Source: Glebionis coronaria (taxonomy: Eukaryota > Streptophyta > Magnoliopsida > Asterales > Asteraceae). From it: a stretch of 64,000 bases of DNA. Every line of letters begins with the position of its first letter. Position 1 is the first letter of the stretch. The translations under genes and the position numbers were made by a program. Below, in pieces: positions 34,752-48,656 of this stretch. The stretch spans positions 708,336-772,335 of the forward strand of contig JANFOE010000572.1 of assembly GCA_025667525.1 (NCBI GenBank). Direction: 5' to 3'. The notes beneath the pieces were generated by a model, which saw only the letters and a program-made list of their open reading frames with translations, was not told the origin of the DNA and ran no database searches.

Positions 34752-36000
34752 TATAGGTTCGACCTGTAGGCTCTAAAACTTGACCTGTGACTAGTGGGTA
34801 GTCACCAGGAACTTCCCAGATTTTGGCGTTGTTATCTTTCATGTTTCTCATGGATTAGTCAGTCAGTTTTCTTCATTTATCAGTCAGTTTTCTTAAAGTT
34901 TTGACTAAATAAAAGGTTGGTACATAACTGGCCGTACTTAGTCGCATGTGTTTTTTTAGCGAGCTTTCGTTTTGGTGAACTGACCATAGGCGTTCACCCT
35001 TGCCGTTCAGATTTTGTATTGGTAAACCGACCATAGGCGTTTACCCTTACCCATAACAGATTCAGGTTTTCAGTCAAATATTACTTGGTGAACCAGCCAT
35101 AAACGTTCACCATTTCTCAAGTCAAATTTCATGCTTTTCAGTCAAATGATGTTTTGTGAACCGATCCACAGTTGTTCATTTTTGTCATATCAGGACATTT
35201 CATAAATTTTGACAAGTATAGATTGGACTACAGCCATCCATATTTAGTCCGGGATTATAAATTTATATACATGACAGTTCTCAGAAAATTTCGACCAGTA
35301 TGGATCAAACCAGAATAGCCCATACTTAGTCTCATGTTTTCTTCTTTGAATTCTGTGGATTGAACCATAGCCGTCCGCATCAGTTGATGTTGAACCTCAG
35401 TCGATTATACTTTTATGATCTTTGTAGCAATCAAAATTTCAAACCCTCACGTTGATGTCATATACATGATGATTCAGTTTCATGTCTCCTTACGAGGATT
35501 TTGTTTTCAGCAAAATAATGATGTTTTCATGTTAAGATACACAAGAACTTCAGTAAAACCCGCTTCCTTGATAAATCATGATTGACCTTCATTAATCATG
35601 TTTCATGCTGACCACTGTTGGGACTTGATTATGTCATACTTTTCAGCCTCGATACAACCAGCAGTAAGTCGATGTAGGAATTGTCAGCCTATCATGTTAC
35701 TTATTTCAGGTTTGTTATTACCGTTTAAATCAATTTATTTCTTTGATCATGTCAGACAAGCGACACCAGTATCGATCATCCCATAAAGTTTCCACCAGCT
35801 CCATGTATAGTATTCCATATGTACCCATGTACAGTGTCTCAGTTATACTCCATGTACACTATTCCATGAGTACTCCACATATAGTGTCTCAGATATGCTT
35901 CATGTGCAGTATTCACTTTGTACTTCATGTACAGTAGTCCAGGTGTACTCCAAGTACCCTACTCCAGGGATATTGCTAATCGACCCTCAGTTATCTCAGG
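34752..36000 (+). other. G2 leader and 5' interior, non-coding
   Basis: Apart from the hairpin series, the leader repeats TTTTCAGTCAAAT and the stem GGACTA/TAGTCC (near 35225-35250). A cluster of ~35-bp imperfect repeats around CCATGTACAGT..CTCCATGT lies at 35798-35965. No gag N-terminus is readable. Confidence 0.55.
34974..35180 (+). repeat. G2 leader hairpin series
   Basis: Three clear stem-loops of about 25 nt share a loop close to CGACCATAGGC: GGTGAAC/GTTCACC at 34974-34998, GGTAAAC/GTTTACC at 35021-35045 and GGTGAAC/GTTCACC at 35087-35111. A degenerate fourth lies near 35156-35178. The second has compensating changes in both arms. Related hairpins occur in the G1 leader. Confidence 0.85.
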
Positions 36001-39000
36001 CGTTTCCATTTGTCGATACTCTACCAGATGCTGATGCTGCTCGTGAGTTGAAGATTTTATCAGATACGGATGCTGCTAACATTTTGAAGACCTCACCAAT
36101 GCTGTTGTTGCTGATGCTGATGCTGATGCTTTGGAGATTTCCCAAGATGCTGTTTCTGTTCATACCATGAAGACTCTACAGAACAAGGACGAAAACCTAG
36201 AAAAATTTGAAATTTCTGACGAGAATATACTTCTACCATCTCACACTACCATTTGATTCCAGGCTTTTACTTCTCAGCTAAATGTCACACTTCACTCAAC
36301 TAACCGTTCATTCAGAAGAGTGAGAACCGGAACCCAGCCGGCCACTCAGCAGAAATAATTACATGAATCACGGTCATGATAACGACCGTCAGGAAAGTGT
36401 CAGGCAAAGCAGTAGTGACAACCATCGTACTTATAATTAATCAGTCAGTAACCATCGGAACTCCGTAACGGACGTGACCAGAAATACAAAGGTCAGTAAC
36501 CTAACCGGTCCGCCAATCCTAACAGTTACCAAAATTTTCAGCCTTGTTCGAATTCATCCAAGAAATCAGTCAAGACATAAGTCTCGGGTATCATTTCAGA
36601 AGACTTTTAGGACCCCAGTTACGATACACGTCATACGAATCTTTTATAAAAATACGAGTCAGAACTCATAACTCCAGTATGTTTCTAAACCAGGCCTCAG
36701 AAATTCAGGGTACCCTTCAGAAAGGGGCATACCCGTTCTATTATGCCACGCATGAATCAGATCATTAAAATTCAGTCACCACACTAGATTATTATTCAGA
36801 TTAAACACACGGTAATCATTATGTGAGGTTACAGACGAACACACTTAGTGAAAAGTCGCCATGTTTATTTCACGTGTTCCTATGTTAGCTTTATCTCAAA
36901 CCAAGTAGTTACCTACCTCTCCGCCAGAAAGGACTAAACAGTATCACCCATTCATTAAAGCCTCATTTTCAGTTAATAACAAGATCCGTTTTTATTAAAT
37001 TCTAAATATATTCATTATACTTTCTGTCAGGAAAATCAATACAGATTACGTCTACATTACAAGCACGTGGCTTGTCAGTCTATAGCCACGAAGACTTTTA
37101 GTTACCAGTTATAAATTCACTCCTAAAATTCCTCGAATCCATGATCAGCAGATTATACAAAGTTTCCAGATGTCATTCCAGGAATTCCTTCCTAACTACG
37201 AGACATAATTTAACATCGAGCTTGTCTCAAGAACAGAACCTGTTTTCAAAACTCTTTATTGCAGGGCCTTAGCTACGTTAAAAGAGCTGCAACAATTGCT
37301 GCAAGAGTTACCAAAACTAGGCTTCATTCGCCCTAGCGCACCATCGAAAAATTTATCAGATCACCAGTCTTAATCATATTCATTCCACGAATAAAAAGTT
37401 TAATTGAACTACTACAAGGTGTTTTAAACATTCTTCCAGAAAAATTCAAGATCATGTCACCATCAGTGGCGAGGGAAGAACATGATGTTCTTCAGGCTGT
37501 TGTTGCAAATATTATAGCCACTCTAAAATTTTTTTAAATTTTACTTCTGAGCTCCCTAATACTCCAGCTATAGTATGAAAATTTATGAATAAATTTTTTT
37601 TCTTGAATTCTCAGACAAAATTGGCAGTACATTCATTGACAACATTCTGATCTCCTAAATTCTAGAGAGGGACATGAGAACCATCTTTTCACGACCCCAC
37701 AGATTCTCCGATAAGAGAAAAAAAAATTATATACGCAAGCTTTCTAGATGTATATTCCAGATGAACAAAGTGGCATTTCTGAACCACCCTATTTCAACAG
37801 AAAGAAATTTCAGACAATCATGCGCAGGTTAAGGCCATCACCTGATGGTCCCGACTGACGCCTGTGAACGTAGTATAAAATTTCTAGAACTCAATGGACT
37901 GCTACCGCAGAAATTGATGACAGTTCAAACTAAAAACTCTTCCAGGACTATTCAACTAGATTTCCACCAGAATGTTCCATAATTCCAGACAAAACTTTAA
38001 ATAGAATCCGCATCACACATTAATGCAGCTATGTTCATATCTAGATGCCTGACCTACCACAGGCTCAAGATAGAACGCCGTCATGTTAGTGAGTTTACTA
38101 CAACACTTAGAAATTTCTGAACAGAAATGAGACGAAATTCCATGAAACTGTTATCAGCTACCACAGACTCAGGAAAAGTATAATACTATCTAGGTCATTG
38201 TCGACCATGTAATCAACCTACGCATTTTCTTTCATCCGAAAGGATTACGCAGTAGCGAACCTGCAGAAAATTTTAGCAGTAAAACATACGAATTCAAGAC
38301 ATTTCATTGACCATAATATCAGACAGAATTCATGTTCACGATCAAGTGTATGTTTACGTCCACTTTAAGTTCATGTTTATTTTCACTTTCACGTTCATGT
38401 CTCGTTCGCGGTATGATGCTGTTTCAGTTCATCTTTTATGCTATCTCATAACTTAAGCTCACGTTTGTGTTCATAACATTGTTCACGTTCAAGTTCGTGT
38501 GCCATTCCACGATACACATTTCTCAGTTTATTACCGAATACGGTTACAGAAAGCTTGAGAGACCAGACTCAAGTTTAGCACAACTATTCCATAACCAGGC
38601 AGGCGTTTCACATCTCAGGCCGTATCGTTTGGCATTCATTCCTCAGTCAGCATACGTTCATGATATGTTCTAGTATCACGTTCACAGTATGTTTCACTTA
38701 TCATATTCTAATTCTATGCCAGCGCTCCTCATATAATTATGAACCACGTTCACAATTGCTCACTTAGCATGTTCACAATTGTTCACGTAGTTCGTCCCTA
38801 TAATTCAACAGCTTTCCCAGAGATATAAATATTATCTTTTCAGAATATTTACACGTATCGTTTCATGTATCATACATGCTATAGTTATACAGTCTATCAG
38901 ATTCAGAAAATCCATCTTAAATATGGAACCAGAAACTATTTAGCATCATCAGGACAGGGTCATCAGGACCAAGATTTTATTTATTATGTTAGACCTTTGA

Positions 39001-39270
39001 AGAAATCGTTTCGAGCGGGAGGCCACTCGAAACGGAGGAGTCCATCCGGACCTCTCATCCTTTCTTCAATAAATCCAGTTAAGTTCTTTCAGTCAGGTTA
39101 CATCTATGTCCTCTTCAGCCATGTCACGTTGCATGATCATTTCAGTCATGTCAGGTTTACACCTATCAGCAGCATTATGTCTTAATTAGAAGACAATTTA
39201 TCCTTCAGCTTAATGGCCTTTTCAGTCTACGTGTTCTTTCAGTTCTTATAATTTCCTTAGCTTATTACCT
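36000..39270 (+). pseudogene. G2 gag-pol remnants
   Basis: Shredded chromovirus coding sequence. Gag C-terminus is at 36310-36540 (matches G1 13500-13760). The RT start is at 37216-37346 (LKELQQLLQELPKLGFIRPSAP) and a further RT piece lies at 37400-37520 with VAREEHDV. Integrase-core remnants are at about 38110-38220 (DEI..., DSGKY-like). A GPY/F-type segment is at 38590-38680 (LRPYRLAFIPQSAYVHDMF). Stops and frameshifts occur every few dozen codons and the RT palm appears deleted. It retains no catalytic set. Confidence 0.75.
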
Positions 39271-39376
39271 TTAATTCGAGGACGAATTTCTCCTTTTTAG
39301 AGGGGAAGAATTGTAAAACCCAGTATAGTCGTATCTTTAATTCGGGGACGAATTATTGTTTTTAGAGGGGAAGAAT
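39270..39376 (+). repeat. G2 duplicated polypurine tract and LTR start
   Basis: The block GACGAATT..TTTTTAGAGGGGAAGAAT followed by TGTAAAACCC occurs twice about 68 bp apart (39270-39321 and 39338-39386). The second copy is the functional junction with the 3' LTR. The first contains the first ten LTR bases and then returns to interior sequence. Confidence 0.85.
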
Positions 39377-42018
39377 TGTAAAACCCGTATTTAAAAATCA
39401 GAATATTTAAATACGCAGTTTAATTTTAATAGACTATATAAGTATTCATTTTAGACAGAGATATAAACGCAGAAATTAAATACGCAATCCCAGTATTTAA
39501 ATTCTATTAATATTACAGTTTATTCAGATAATAAGTATTTAGTCTCATAAAATATTACAGATGAATTATTTAGTTTATAGAAATAATTAAACGTTAACAA
39601 GAATCACGCAGTCTTAGTTTTAATTAATAACGCGACTTAATAAAGTTTACAAGTGTTTAAGGGGCTGTTTTAGACAAACTAGAAAGTATTGGGACTTGGG
39701 CTCAAGGCCCAAGAGTGCTTTGGCCGTGTATAACAAAAGGGACGGGGGTTCTTTTGTTCCCTTTTTATGCCGACACAAACACACTCAAACAGAAACCCTA
39801 ATATAGAAAATAAAGTGTAGCCGCCAGTTTTGTTTTGTGTTCCTTCTTCCCTGCCGCGACCCACATCAAGGAAACAAGAATAAGGGATCGAGGATTGATC
39901 CTAGAAGAACAAGAGATTTGCTGTTTGAAACCATAAACGATTAGTAAGCATATGTAAACCCTAATTCGTTTTAATTATTTTCTTTTAATCCGATTTATTG
40001 GGGTTTAAAACATGTTTAAAGAATATTATGAGGTGGGTTTGTATGTCGGGTTGTTGCTGTGTTGTTTGGCACACAAACCGAGAGTCAAAAGACTCTCAGT
40101 GATGGTTTATTACACCAGCCGCAACCCAATTAGGGTTTTGGCTTGGTTTGCTCAGGCAGGGGAAACGAAGAACAAACAGGGGGAACCCACAGTTGGCTTT
40201 TCTAGCCTGCCGGTGGGAACTGGTAACCAACAGGGGGAAACCAGGGCAGGGGGGTGTTTGGCTACAGGTTTAACGGGGTGTTTGGCAACCCGGTTTAGAA
40301 ACAGTTACGGGTGCGTTTGGGACTGCAGTTCCAGCAGGGGTGTTTGGGACTGCAGTTCCAGCAGGGGCTGTTTGGGAGTATATTAACAGTGGGAACTTAT
40401 TACGAACAGTGGGAAGTTGTATACTAACAGTGGGAACCATGAACTAACATGGGGAACCGTGAACTAGCAGTGGGAACACTGCATTGGTAGTGGGAAAACT
40501 AAACAAACAGTGGGAACCACAAATTAATTTAATTGGTAAATTGTTTTATAAATGAGTTATATAAAGAAATTAATTATATTATCCAATTTTGTTTATCTAA
40601 TTACTAAAATTAAATTAATTCTAGCTTTCATTTTTACCCTATTAAAAACTTATGATTTATAAATAATTTTATTTAAAGATATTAAATTGGAAATATTTCT
40701 AAATCAGGAAACTTTCTATGTATGACAGGTTACTATTTTTAGTAAGATCGTAAATATTAGAAATACATATCATACGGTAATCAGAAATACAAGAATACAC
40801 ATATCAGAAATAATATAGAACATTCAGATTTATCAGATTATATAGTATTATAATACAAGGACAGTTTTGAATCAAACTAAGAACAAATAAGAGGCAGAAA
40901 TTGTAAACAGTTATCAGACGACTTATTTTTCCGTCTATTATTTTCGTAGTATTCGTGAAGTCAGAGCCGATCCTTCAGCTTTCATTCTTATTTCATTACT
41001 GGAAACGAGGTACGGATTTCCCGTCCTTTCAGTAAGGACTTCCTTTCTATGCATGATTAGGATTCCCCATCTTCAGCCAAATGTTTTCCCCAGTATATGT
41101 TTAAACTTATCAGTAATCATGTTAAGAATTAAATAAATTGCCTGAGCATTATATACAAGCATGATTAGTTTATGTACTAGTTACGGAGGTACCGTAACCA
41201 CGACACTAGAGGCACCGGTGTCGTGACTCACATGCAGGAGAGTGATATCCTGCATCGTCCCACTCAGCTCAGCTTGGCCATTTTATCAGTATTATTATTA
41301 GTGGGGCGTATGGATGCATCCTAGGCTACAGTTTACAGTTTAGCAGGTGAATGTGGTGTGTGCTCTACATCCTTCACATTGGAGCTGATCCCTCCACCCA
41401 GCACAGTTATTTAGAGGTCACCCCTCTACAGCATGACGAGGTCACCCCCTCTATGTATTCATGCAGCAGTTGTTACAGCACATGACCTATATAAGCTCTT
41501 GGCAATTAAAATACAGTAAACGCATGTTTTCAGATTTAACAGATATCAGTTCAGCTTTATTATTTATAAATCAGACTTTACAGATTATACATAGATTTCC
41601 GCTACAACTTTACTTATCAGCCTTACAGCTTCAATATTTATCATCTACTTCATTTCAGTAATTCCTTATCATGCTTCATATCCGTTCACTGAGCGTTATG
41701 CTCAGCCGTAGTTCCTTTCATGTTCTAACGGCAGGTACATCAGGATGCTTTTAGGATTCCAAGAGCGTGTGCATTTGGATGGAAGCTACACAGGCTTCTT
41801 ACTTTATGCATTTCTTATATTATTTTGCTTATTTGGACATTGTTTAGTCCTTTCATTCAGTATTTTATATTTCATGTTTTGGGCTTATGTTTGGATTACC
41901 GAAGTTTGATTCCGGTATTTCCTTTATGGTCAGTTAATGTTCTAGGACATTTACCTTATGCTTTGATGACACGCCATAAATACACGTAACGGTCCATTTA
42001 TCCAAGTGGGGTGTTACA
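39377..42018 (+). repeat. G2 3' LTR (2,642 bp)
   Basis: Near-identical partner of 32094-34735, with TATATAA at 41488-41494. The LTR hairpin at 40077-40100 has one mismatch here (CTCTCAGT), unlike the perfect 5' copy. Confidence 0.97.
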
Positions 42019-42028
42019 CTTGATACCA
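42019..42028 (-). promoter_or_regulatory. C2 primer-binding site, outer half (cut by G2)
   Basis: In sense, TGGTATCAAG follows the C2 5' LTR after two bases. It continues as AGAGCCATGG on the far side of G2 (inner part 32086-32093). The uninterrupted site TGGTATCAAGAGC differs from the standard iMet complement by one extra A. Confidence 0.85.
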
Positions 42029-42030
42029 AT

Positions 42031-42339
42031 TGTAGAACAATGATAATCTTATAACTAATCAAGAGGGTTGTTGTTAATCTAGAGAGAGAGTATAGAGAGA
42101 AACAAAGAAACTTTATTAAGTGTGTGAAAAATAAACTAAACAACCAACACCCCTTTCCATGGTCGAAAGGGGTTTATATACCCAAGTCCTTAATGGAATT
42201 GGGCCTCCAACCCATGACAAGCCCATGGGCCGGGTTAAACACTAATATAACTTAACATTTAACTACGAGCTACTAAACGTATTACAATATTGTTGGAGTG
42301 ACCGATACTTCTAATATACGTTAAAACGTATTTCCAACA
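42031..42339 (-). repeat. C2 5' LTR (309 bp)
   Basis: In sense it runs TGTTGGAAATACG...TTCTACA. TATATAAA is at 42173-42180 on the minus strand. The hairpin arms match those of the 3' copy except for single changes (e.g. GGTCGAAAGG for GGTGGAAAGG). The flank CAGTA (42340-42344) is the target duplication. Confidence 0.96.
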
Positions 42340-43041
42340 CAGTACAACGTAATAGCCTAGTTAATTTAGCGCATACATAGTTCCATTTGCGTAGAAAGCA
42401 CAAAAGAATGATTACAGAGTCGATTGATGGCCAGCATGAAAACATGATTAATGAAAACCAACCATGATTATCATGAAAGCATGATTAAATACAATCCATC
42501 AATGTCTAGCATGAAAGCAAAATCAACATAAAGAAACATGGAACAAAATTAACATAATGGAGCATAAAAACATAATCAGCATGAAAACAAGGTCAACCAT
42601 GAAAGTATGAAAACAAAATTTTCATAATGAAACATAACAATTTATGAGGGGACATGAAAGAAATATGACTGTAATGAAATCTAAAAATCACTGGTGTGGA
42701 CGACCATAGGTCGATTCACAAAACAAGACTGACATGAGTAAGGGTGAACGCGTATGGGTCGATTCACAAAACAAAATTAACATGAGCAAAGGTGAACGCC
42801 TATGATTCGGTTCACCAAAACTAAATTGACATGAGCAAAGGTGAACGCCTATGGGTCGGTTCACCAAAAAAATTCGAATGAAAAACACATGCGACTAAAT
42901 ATGGTCAGTCCTGTACCAACCATTACTTAGTCAAAACACCTGCAACAATGATACATGAAAATAAATAAATTAAAATCATCTGTCAAGAACTTAACAGAAA
43001 ACGTGTGACTAAGTATGAACTACGGTGGTTCAGTCCATACT

Positions 43042-43651
43042 TGTGAATCCCTAGGCAAATCCCACATCGGCTGTAGCCAAGAGAGATCCATGGTTCATAA
43101 GGTAACAATCGCCTTCTCATGACACAACATGTTTTGTGGTCTACTGCAAGTGGGGTTCTTAGGAATTTGTAGTTAAGCATGCTCATGGGAGAGTAGTACT
43201 GGCTTGGTGACCTGCTGGGAAGTCTTCACAAGAAGGCCACAAAGCAAAGCCGTGATGCGGGCAAAGCGGACAATATTATGGTCTGAGTAGGCGAGATGTT
43301 ACAAGTGGTATTAGAGCCACTCCTGAGCCATTCGGGATGGTGGGGCACACCTCATCGAGGACGATGAGTCCCGAGGGAGGGTGATTGTGACACCCTAGTC
43401 AAATCCCACATCGGCTGTGGCCAAGAGAGATCCATGGTTCATAAGATAACAGTCGCCTTCTCATGACACAACGCGTTTTGTGGTCTACTGCAAGTGGGGT
43501 TCTTAGGAACTCGCAGTTAAGCGTGCTCATAGGAGAATAGTACTGGCTTGGGTGACCTGCTGGGAAGTCTTCACAAGAAGGCCACAAAGCAAAGCCATGA
43601 GCTTGTGGGTAAAGCGGACAATATTGTGGTCTGAGTAGGCTCGATGTTATA
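43042..43651 (+). mobile_element. Cassandra-type TRIM carrying 5S rRNA-like LTRs
   Basis: A 610-bp plus-strand element: LTR 43042-43303, primer site TGGTATTAGAGC at 43306-43317, about 50 bp of interior, purine tract GAGGGAGGGTGAT ending at 43385 and LTR 43386-43651. Both LTRs contain a 5S rRNA-derived block (43151-43226 and 43494-43571) with AGTTAAGCGTGCTC, GTAGTACTGG, GGGTGACC and TGCTGGGAAGTC. This is the defining feature of Cassandra TRIMs, where it supplies an internal pol III promoter. There is no coding capacity. Flanks ATACT and ATAAT may be a decayed duplication. Confidence 0.93.
43494..43571 (+). ncRNA. 5S rRNA-like segment in the TRIM 3' LTR
   Basis: The better-preserved of the two 5S-like blocks, with boxes A and C recognisable (AGTTAAGCGTGC; TGGGTGACC). 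It corresponds to the 3' two-thirds of 5S rRNA, so it is a retrotransposon LTR component, not a 5S rRNA gene. Confidence 0.85.
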
Positions 43652-43882
43652 ATAATAGTCAAATATCACAAGGAAACATCATGCATAAAACAATGACATG
43701 TAACTAAGTATGGATGACTATTGATCAATCCATACAACAATTCCGAGAGAAAAGATCATGGTTAAAATGAACAAGATTCTAGAAATATCAATGTGTGTAA
43801 CATCAACGTCGGCTTGGGAAGATCCTGGTGACTACCCACTAGTCACAGGTCAAGTTTTAGAGCTTACATGTCGTAACCTTGG

Positions 43883-43894
43883 GCTCTGATACCA
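43883..43894 (-). promoter_or_regulatory. G1 primer-binding site
   Basis: The minus-strand TGGTATCAGAGC lies four bases after the LTR, the same spacing as in G2. Confidence 0.9.
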
Positions 43895-43898
43895 TAAC

Positions 43899-44554
43899 TG
43901 TAACACCCTACTTAGATAAGTGGACCGTTACGTGTATCTATGGCGTGTCCTCAAAGCATGACAAGTAAAATGTACTAAAACATACATGACCAAAAGGGAA
44001 AACCAGAATCAAACATCGATTCCCAACATAATCCTAAAATATAAATAAAGTAAATGAAATGAGAAGGACAAAATAAGTGTCCAAAAACATAAGTATAAGA
44101 AGGTAAAAGGAGAAGAAGTCTAAGGCAGTTTCATCCTATGCACGGGCTAACCTCCATGCCGGCGGCTAACCTCCATGGTGGCAAGGGTTTTTACTAATTT
44201 GCTAAAGTGTAAAAGTGAATGGAAAATGGTCATTTCCTTTGATTTACTTTTTATCATGGACCGGGCCTAAAGGCCCTTTCTTTTTTTTTTCTTTTTTTAT
44301 ACACGCCACCCAAACACACATACATATAGTTTTCGTTTTCGATTCGTGACTTAATATTTATCGTACGTGTGCGTGTTTAATTCTAGTCATGTAATAAATA
44401 TTATACGTAAATAGTTATCGTGTATTTAATAATATAAAATATACATGGAATTAATATTCATGCCACGTGTCGTATATTATTCAATGTAATGTTTTTTTAA
44501 TTTAATCGGGTTTTCATGCATTAATTATCATGGGTATTGTATGCGGGTTTTACA
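43899..44554 (-). repeat. G1 5' LTR (656 bp, probably shortened)
   Basis: In sense it starts TGTAAAACCCG at 44554 and ends GGGTGTTACA at 43899. The last ~55 bases (CACGCCATAGATACACGTAACGG and onward) closely match the end of the 2.6 kb G2 LTR, while the middle is much shorter, implying internal deletion or a short-LTR subfamily. A T-rich run is at 44280-44300. Confidence 0.85.
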
Positions 44555-45418
44555 CCAATTGTTCAAAAGACAAACCATGTAACTTTTTCCAGGTCCATCC
44601 AGCTTGGTTGCTTCTAAGCAACATCTTGTAAAACTCTCTTCTGGTTGTTCTTGGCTTCATCAAAACATTAGAGGCCTTGTTTGCCTCTACCACCTTCAAA
44701 TCCATTTGGACTATTAATAACCCTTCCAATCCTAAGATCCTCATAGAAAGAGTAACAGTTGGATCTTCCATGGCATACTCTTCATATCTATGATACAAAC
44801 TTGCAATTTGAGGCATCTTGTAATTAATCAATAAAGCCAGACTCCTAAGCTTTTCTCTGGCTACTTCATCTTCTCCATACTCTAAGTGCTCTGGCTCTTC
44901 TTCATAATCCATATCAGGGCTAGAGATATAGGAACTACTATCATCATCATCATTACCTGCTTTCATGCTCCCAGATTCAGAACTAAGTATCTTGGCTTCA
45001 ATAAATCCGTTCTGTAGCCTTATTTGTTCTTCCTCTTGCAATTGTTGTGCCACCAAATGATCAAATTTTACCTGTGCGCTTGCCTTGGGAACCTGTTCTT
45101 CTACCAAAATTGCATTACCCTTATATGTTGGATTAGTGGTAGGTAAAGTAATTGGTGCCTGTGTAGACACCTCTTTCATTGTTAATGATGGTTGGGATAC
45201 ACCTGACACAAACAGAGGTTTGTTAGTGGCTAAAAGCGAAGTGTCGACGGCTAGAAATAGCTTGTCAGTGGCTGCATCCTTGTCTGTGCTCATTTGTTCC
45301 ATCAGCTGAACAATGGAGAGTTTTGTTGGTGTAATCATTGAAGGATCAAACTCCTTGTTCTCCTTCATACATGTGAGAGCATCAACTACCTCCATTGTAC
45401 CTGTGGAATCTTCCTTAG
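44555..45418 (-). pseudogene. C4: C-terminal fragment of a copia-type extra ORF
   Basis: About 288 open codons. Features: a Thr/Ser/Pro region, QVKFDHLVAQQLQEEEQ, an acidic patch NDDDDSSSYISSPDMDYEEE (around 44890-44960) and a helical tail with LALLINYKMPQIASLYHRYEE and GWTWKKLHGLSFEQL. Composition and order resemble the later part of copia-borne extra ORFs such as C1's, which is the basis for this call. It is cut at 44554 by the G1 LTR, whose TGTAA supplies the stop codon, and at 45419 by a gypsy LTR-like sequence that supplies an apparent start. It is therefore an open relic between two insertions. Confidence 0.5.

Positions 45419-48656
<3,238 letters not shown>

Larger units (their letters stand above)
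32094..42018 (+). mobile_element. G2: Ty3/gypsy chromovirus-like element, young but coding-dead
   Basis: A complete plus-strand element: 5' LTR 32094-34735, 3' LTR 39377-42018 (both 2,642 bp), perfect target duplication CTTGA (32089-32093 and 42019-42023), tRNA-Met primer site 34740-34751 and polypurine tract AGAGGGGAAGAAT ending at 39376. By eye the LTRs differ at roughly 20 substitutions and three small indels (under 1%). The 4.6 kb interior keeps recognisable gag, RT and integrase fragments but no ORF over 133 codons. It must have moved with enzymes supplied in trans. The GGGGACGAATT motif before the purine tract is typical of Tekay/Del elements. Confidence 0.95.
14112..42339 (-). mobile_element. 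C2: giant Ty1/copia element (about 18.3 kb without nested G2)
   Basis: It has matching 309-bp LTRs (14112-14420 and 42031-42339) and a perfect five-base target duplication CAGTA (14107-14111 and 42340-42344). In sense order it has the 5' LTR, primer site, leader with repeat array, gag, long spacer, protease, integrase, RT, RNase H, a second repeat array, an extra ORF of about 1,380 codons, a non-coding tail and the 3' LTR. G2 (9,925 bp plus duplication) is nested in its primer site. Subtracting G2 leaves about 18.3 kb, roughly twice a large SIRE-type copia. By eye the LTRs differ at about 10-12 positions (3-4%), older than G2, which agrees with the nesting. Several catalytic residues are mutated. 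Confidence 0.93.
42340..43898 (-). other. G1 leader region with hairpins, hosting a TRIM
   Basis: Non-coding. It contains GGTGAAC/GTTCACC-type hairpins at 42743-42767 (partial), 42791-42816 and 42840-42865, and GACTAAGTATGG repeats that match the G2 leader in reverse. The Cassandra-like element occupies 43042-43651. The G1 primer site is at its far end. Confidence 0.75.
10951..44554 (-). mobile_element. G1: old Ty3/gypsy chromovirus-like element, split by later insertions
   Basis: The sense order on the minus strand is 5' LTR (43899-44554), primer site, hairpin-rich leader (42340-43898), gag remnant, RT remnant (about 12230-12690) and integrase remnant (about 11690-11970). It then continues to 10951, where C3 interrupts it. 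C2 splits it at 14111/42340 with a CAGTA duplication, and a Cassandra-type TRIM sits in its leader. RT before integrase defines Ty3/gypsy. The LTR outer end (TGTAAAACCCG), the last ~55 bases of its LTR and the leader hairpins match G2, so both belong to one family, probably Tekay/Del-like. Decay is heavy and no ORF survives. Confidence 0.82.

Noticed and set aside
43151..43571. 5S rRNA gene pair
   Set aside because: Only part of 5S is present, twice, inside short LTRs with primer site and purine tract between them; it is a Cassandra-type TRIM.
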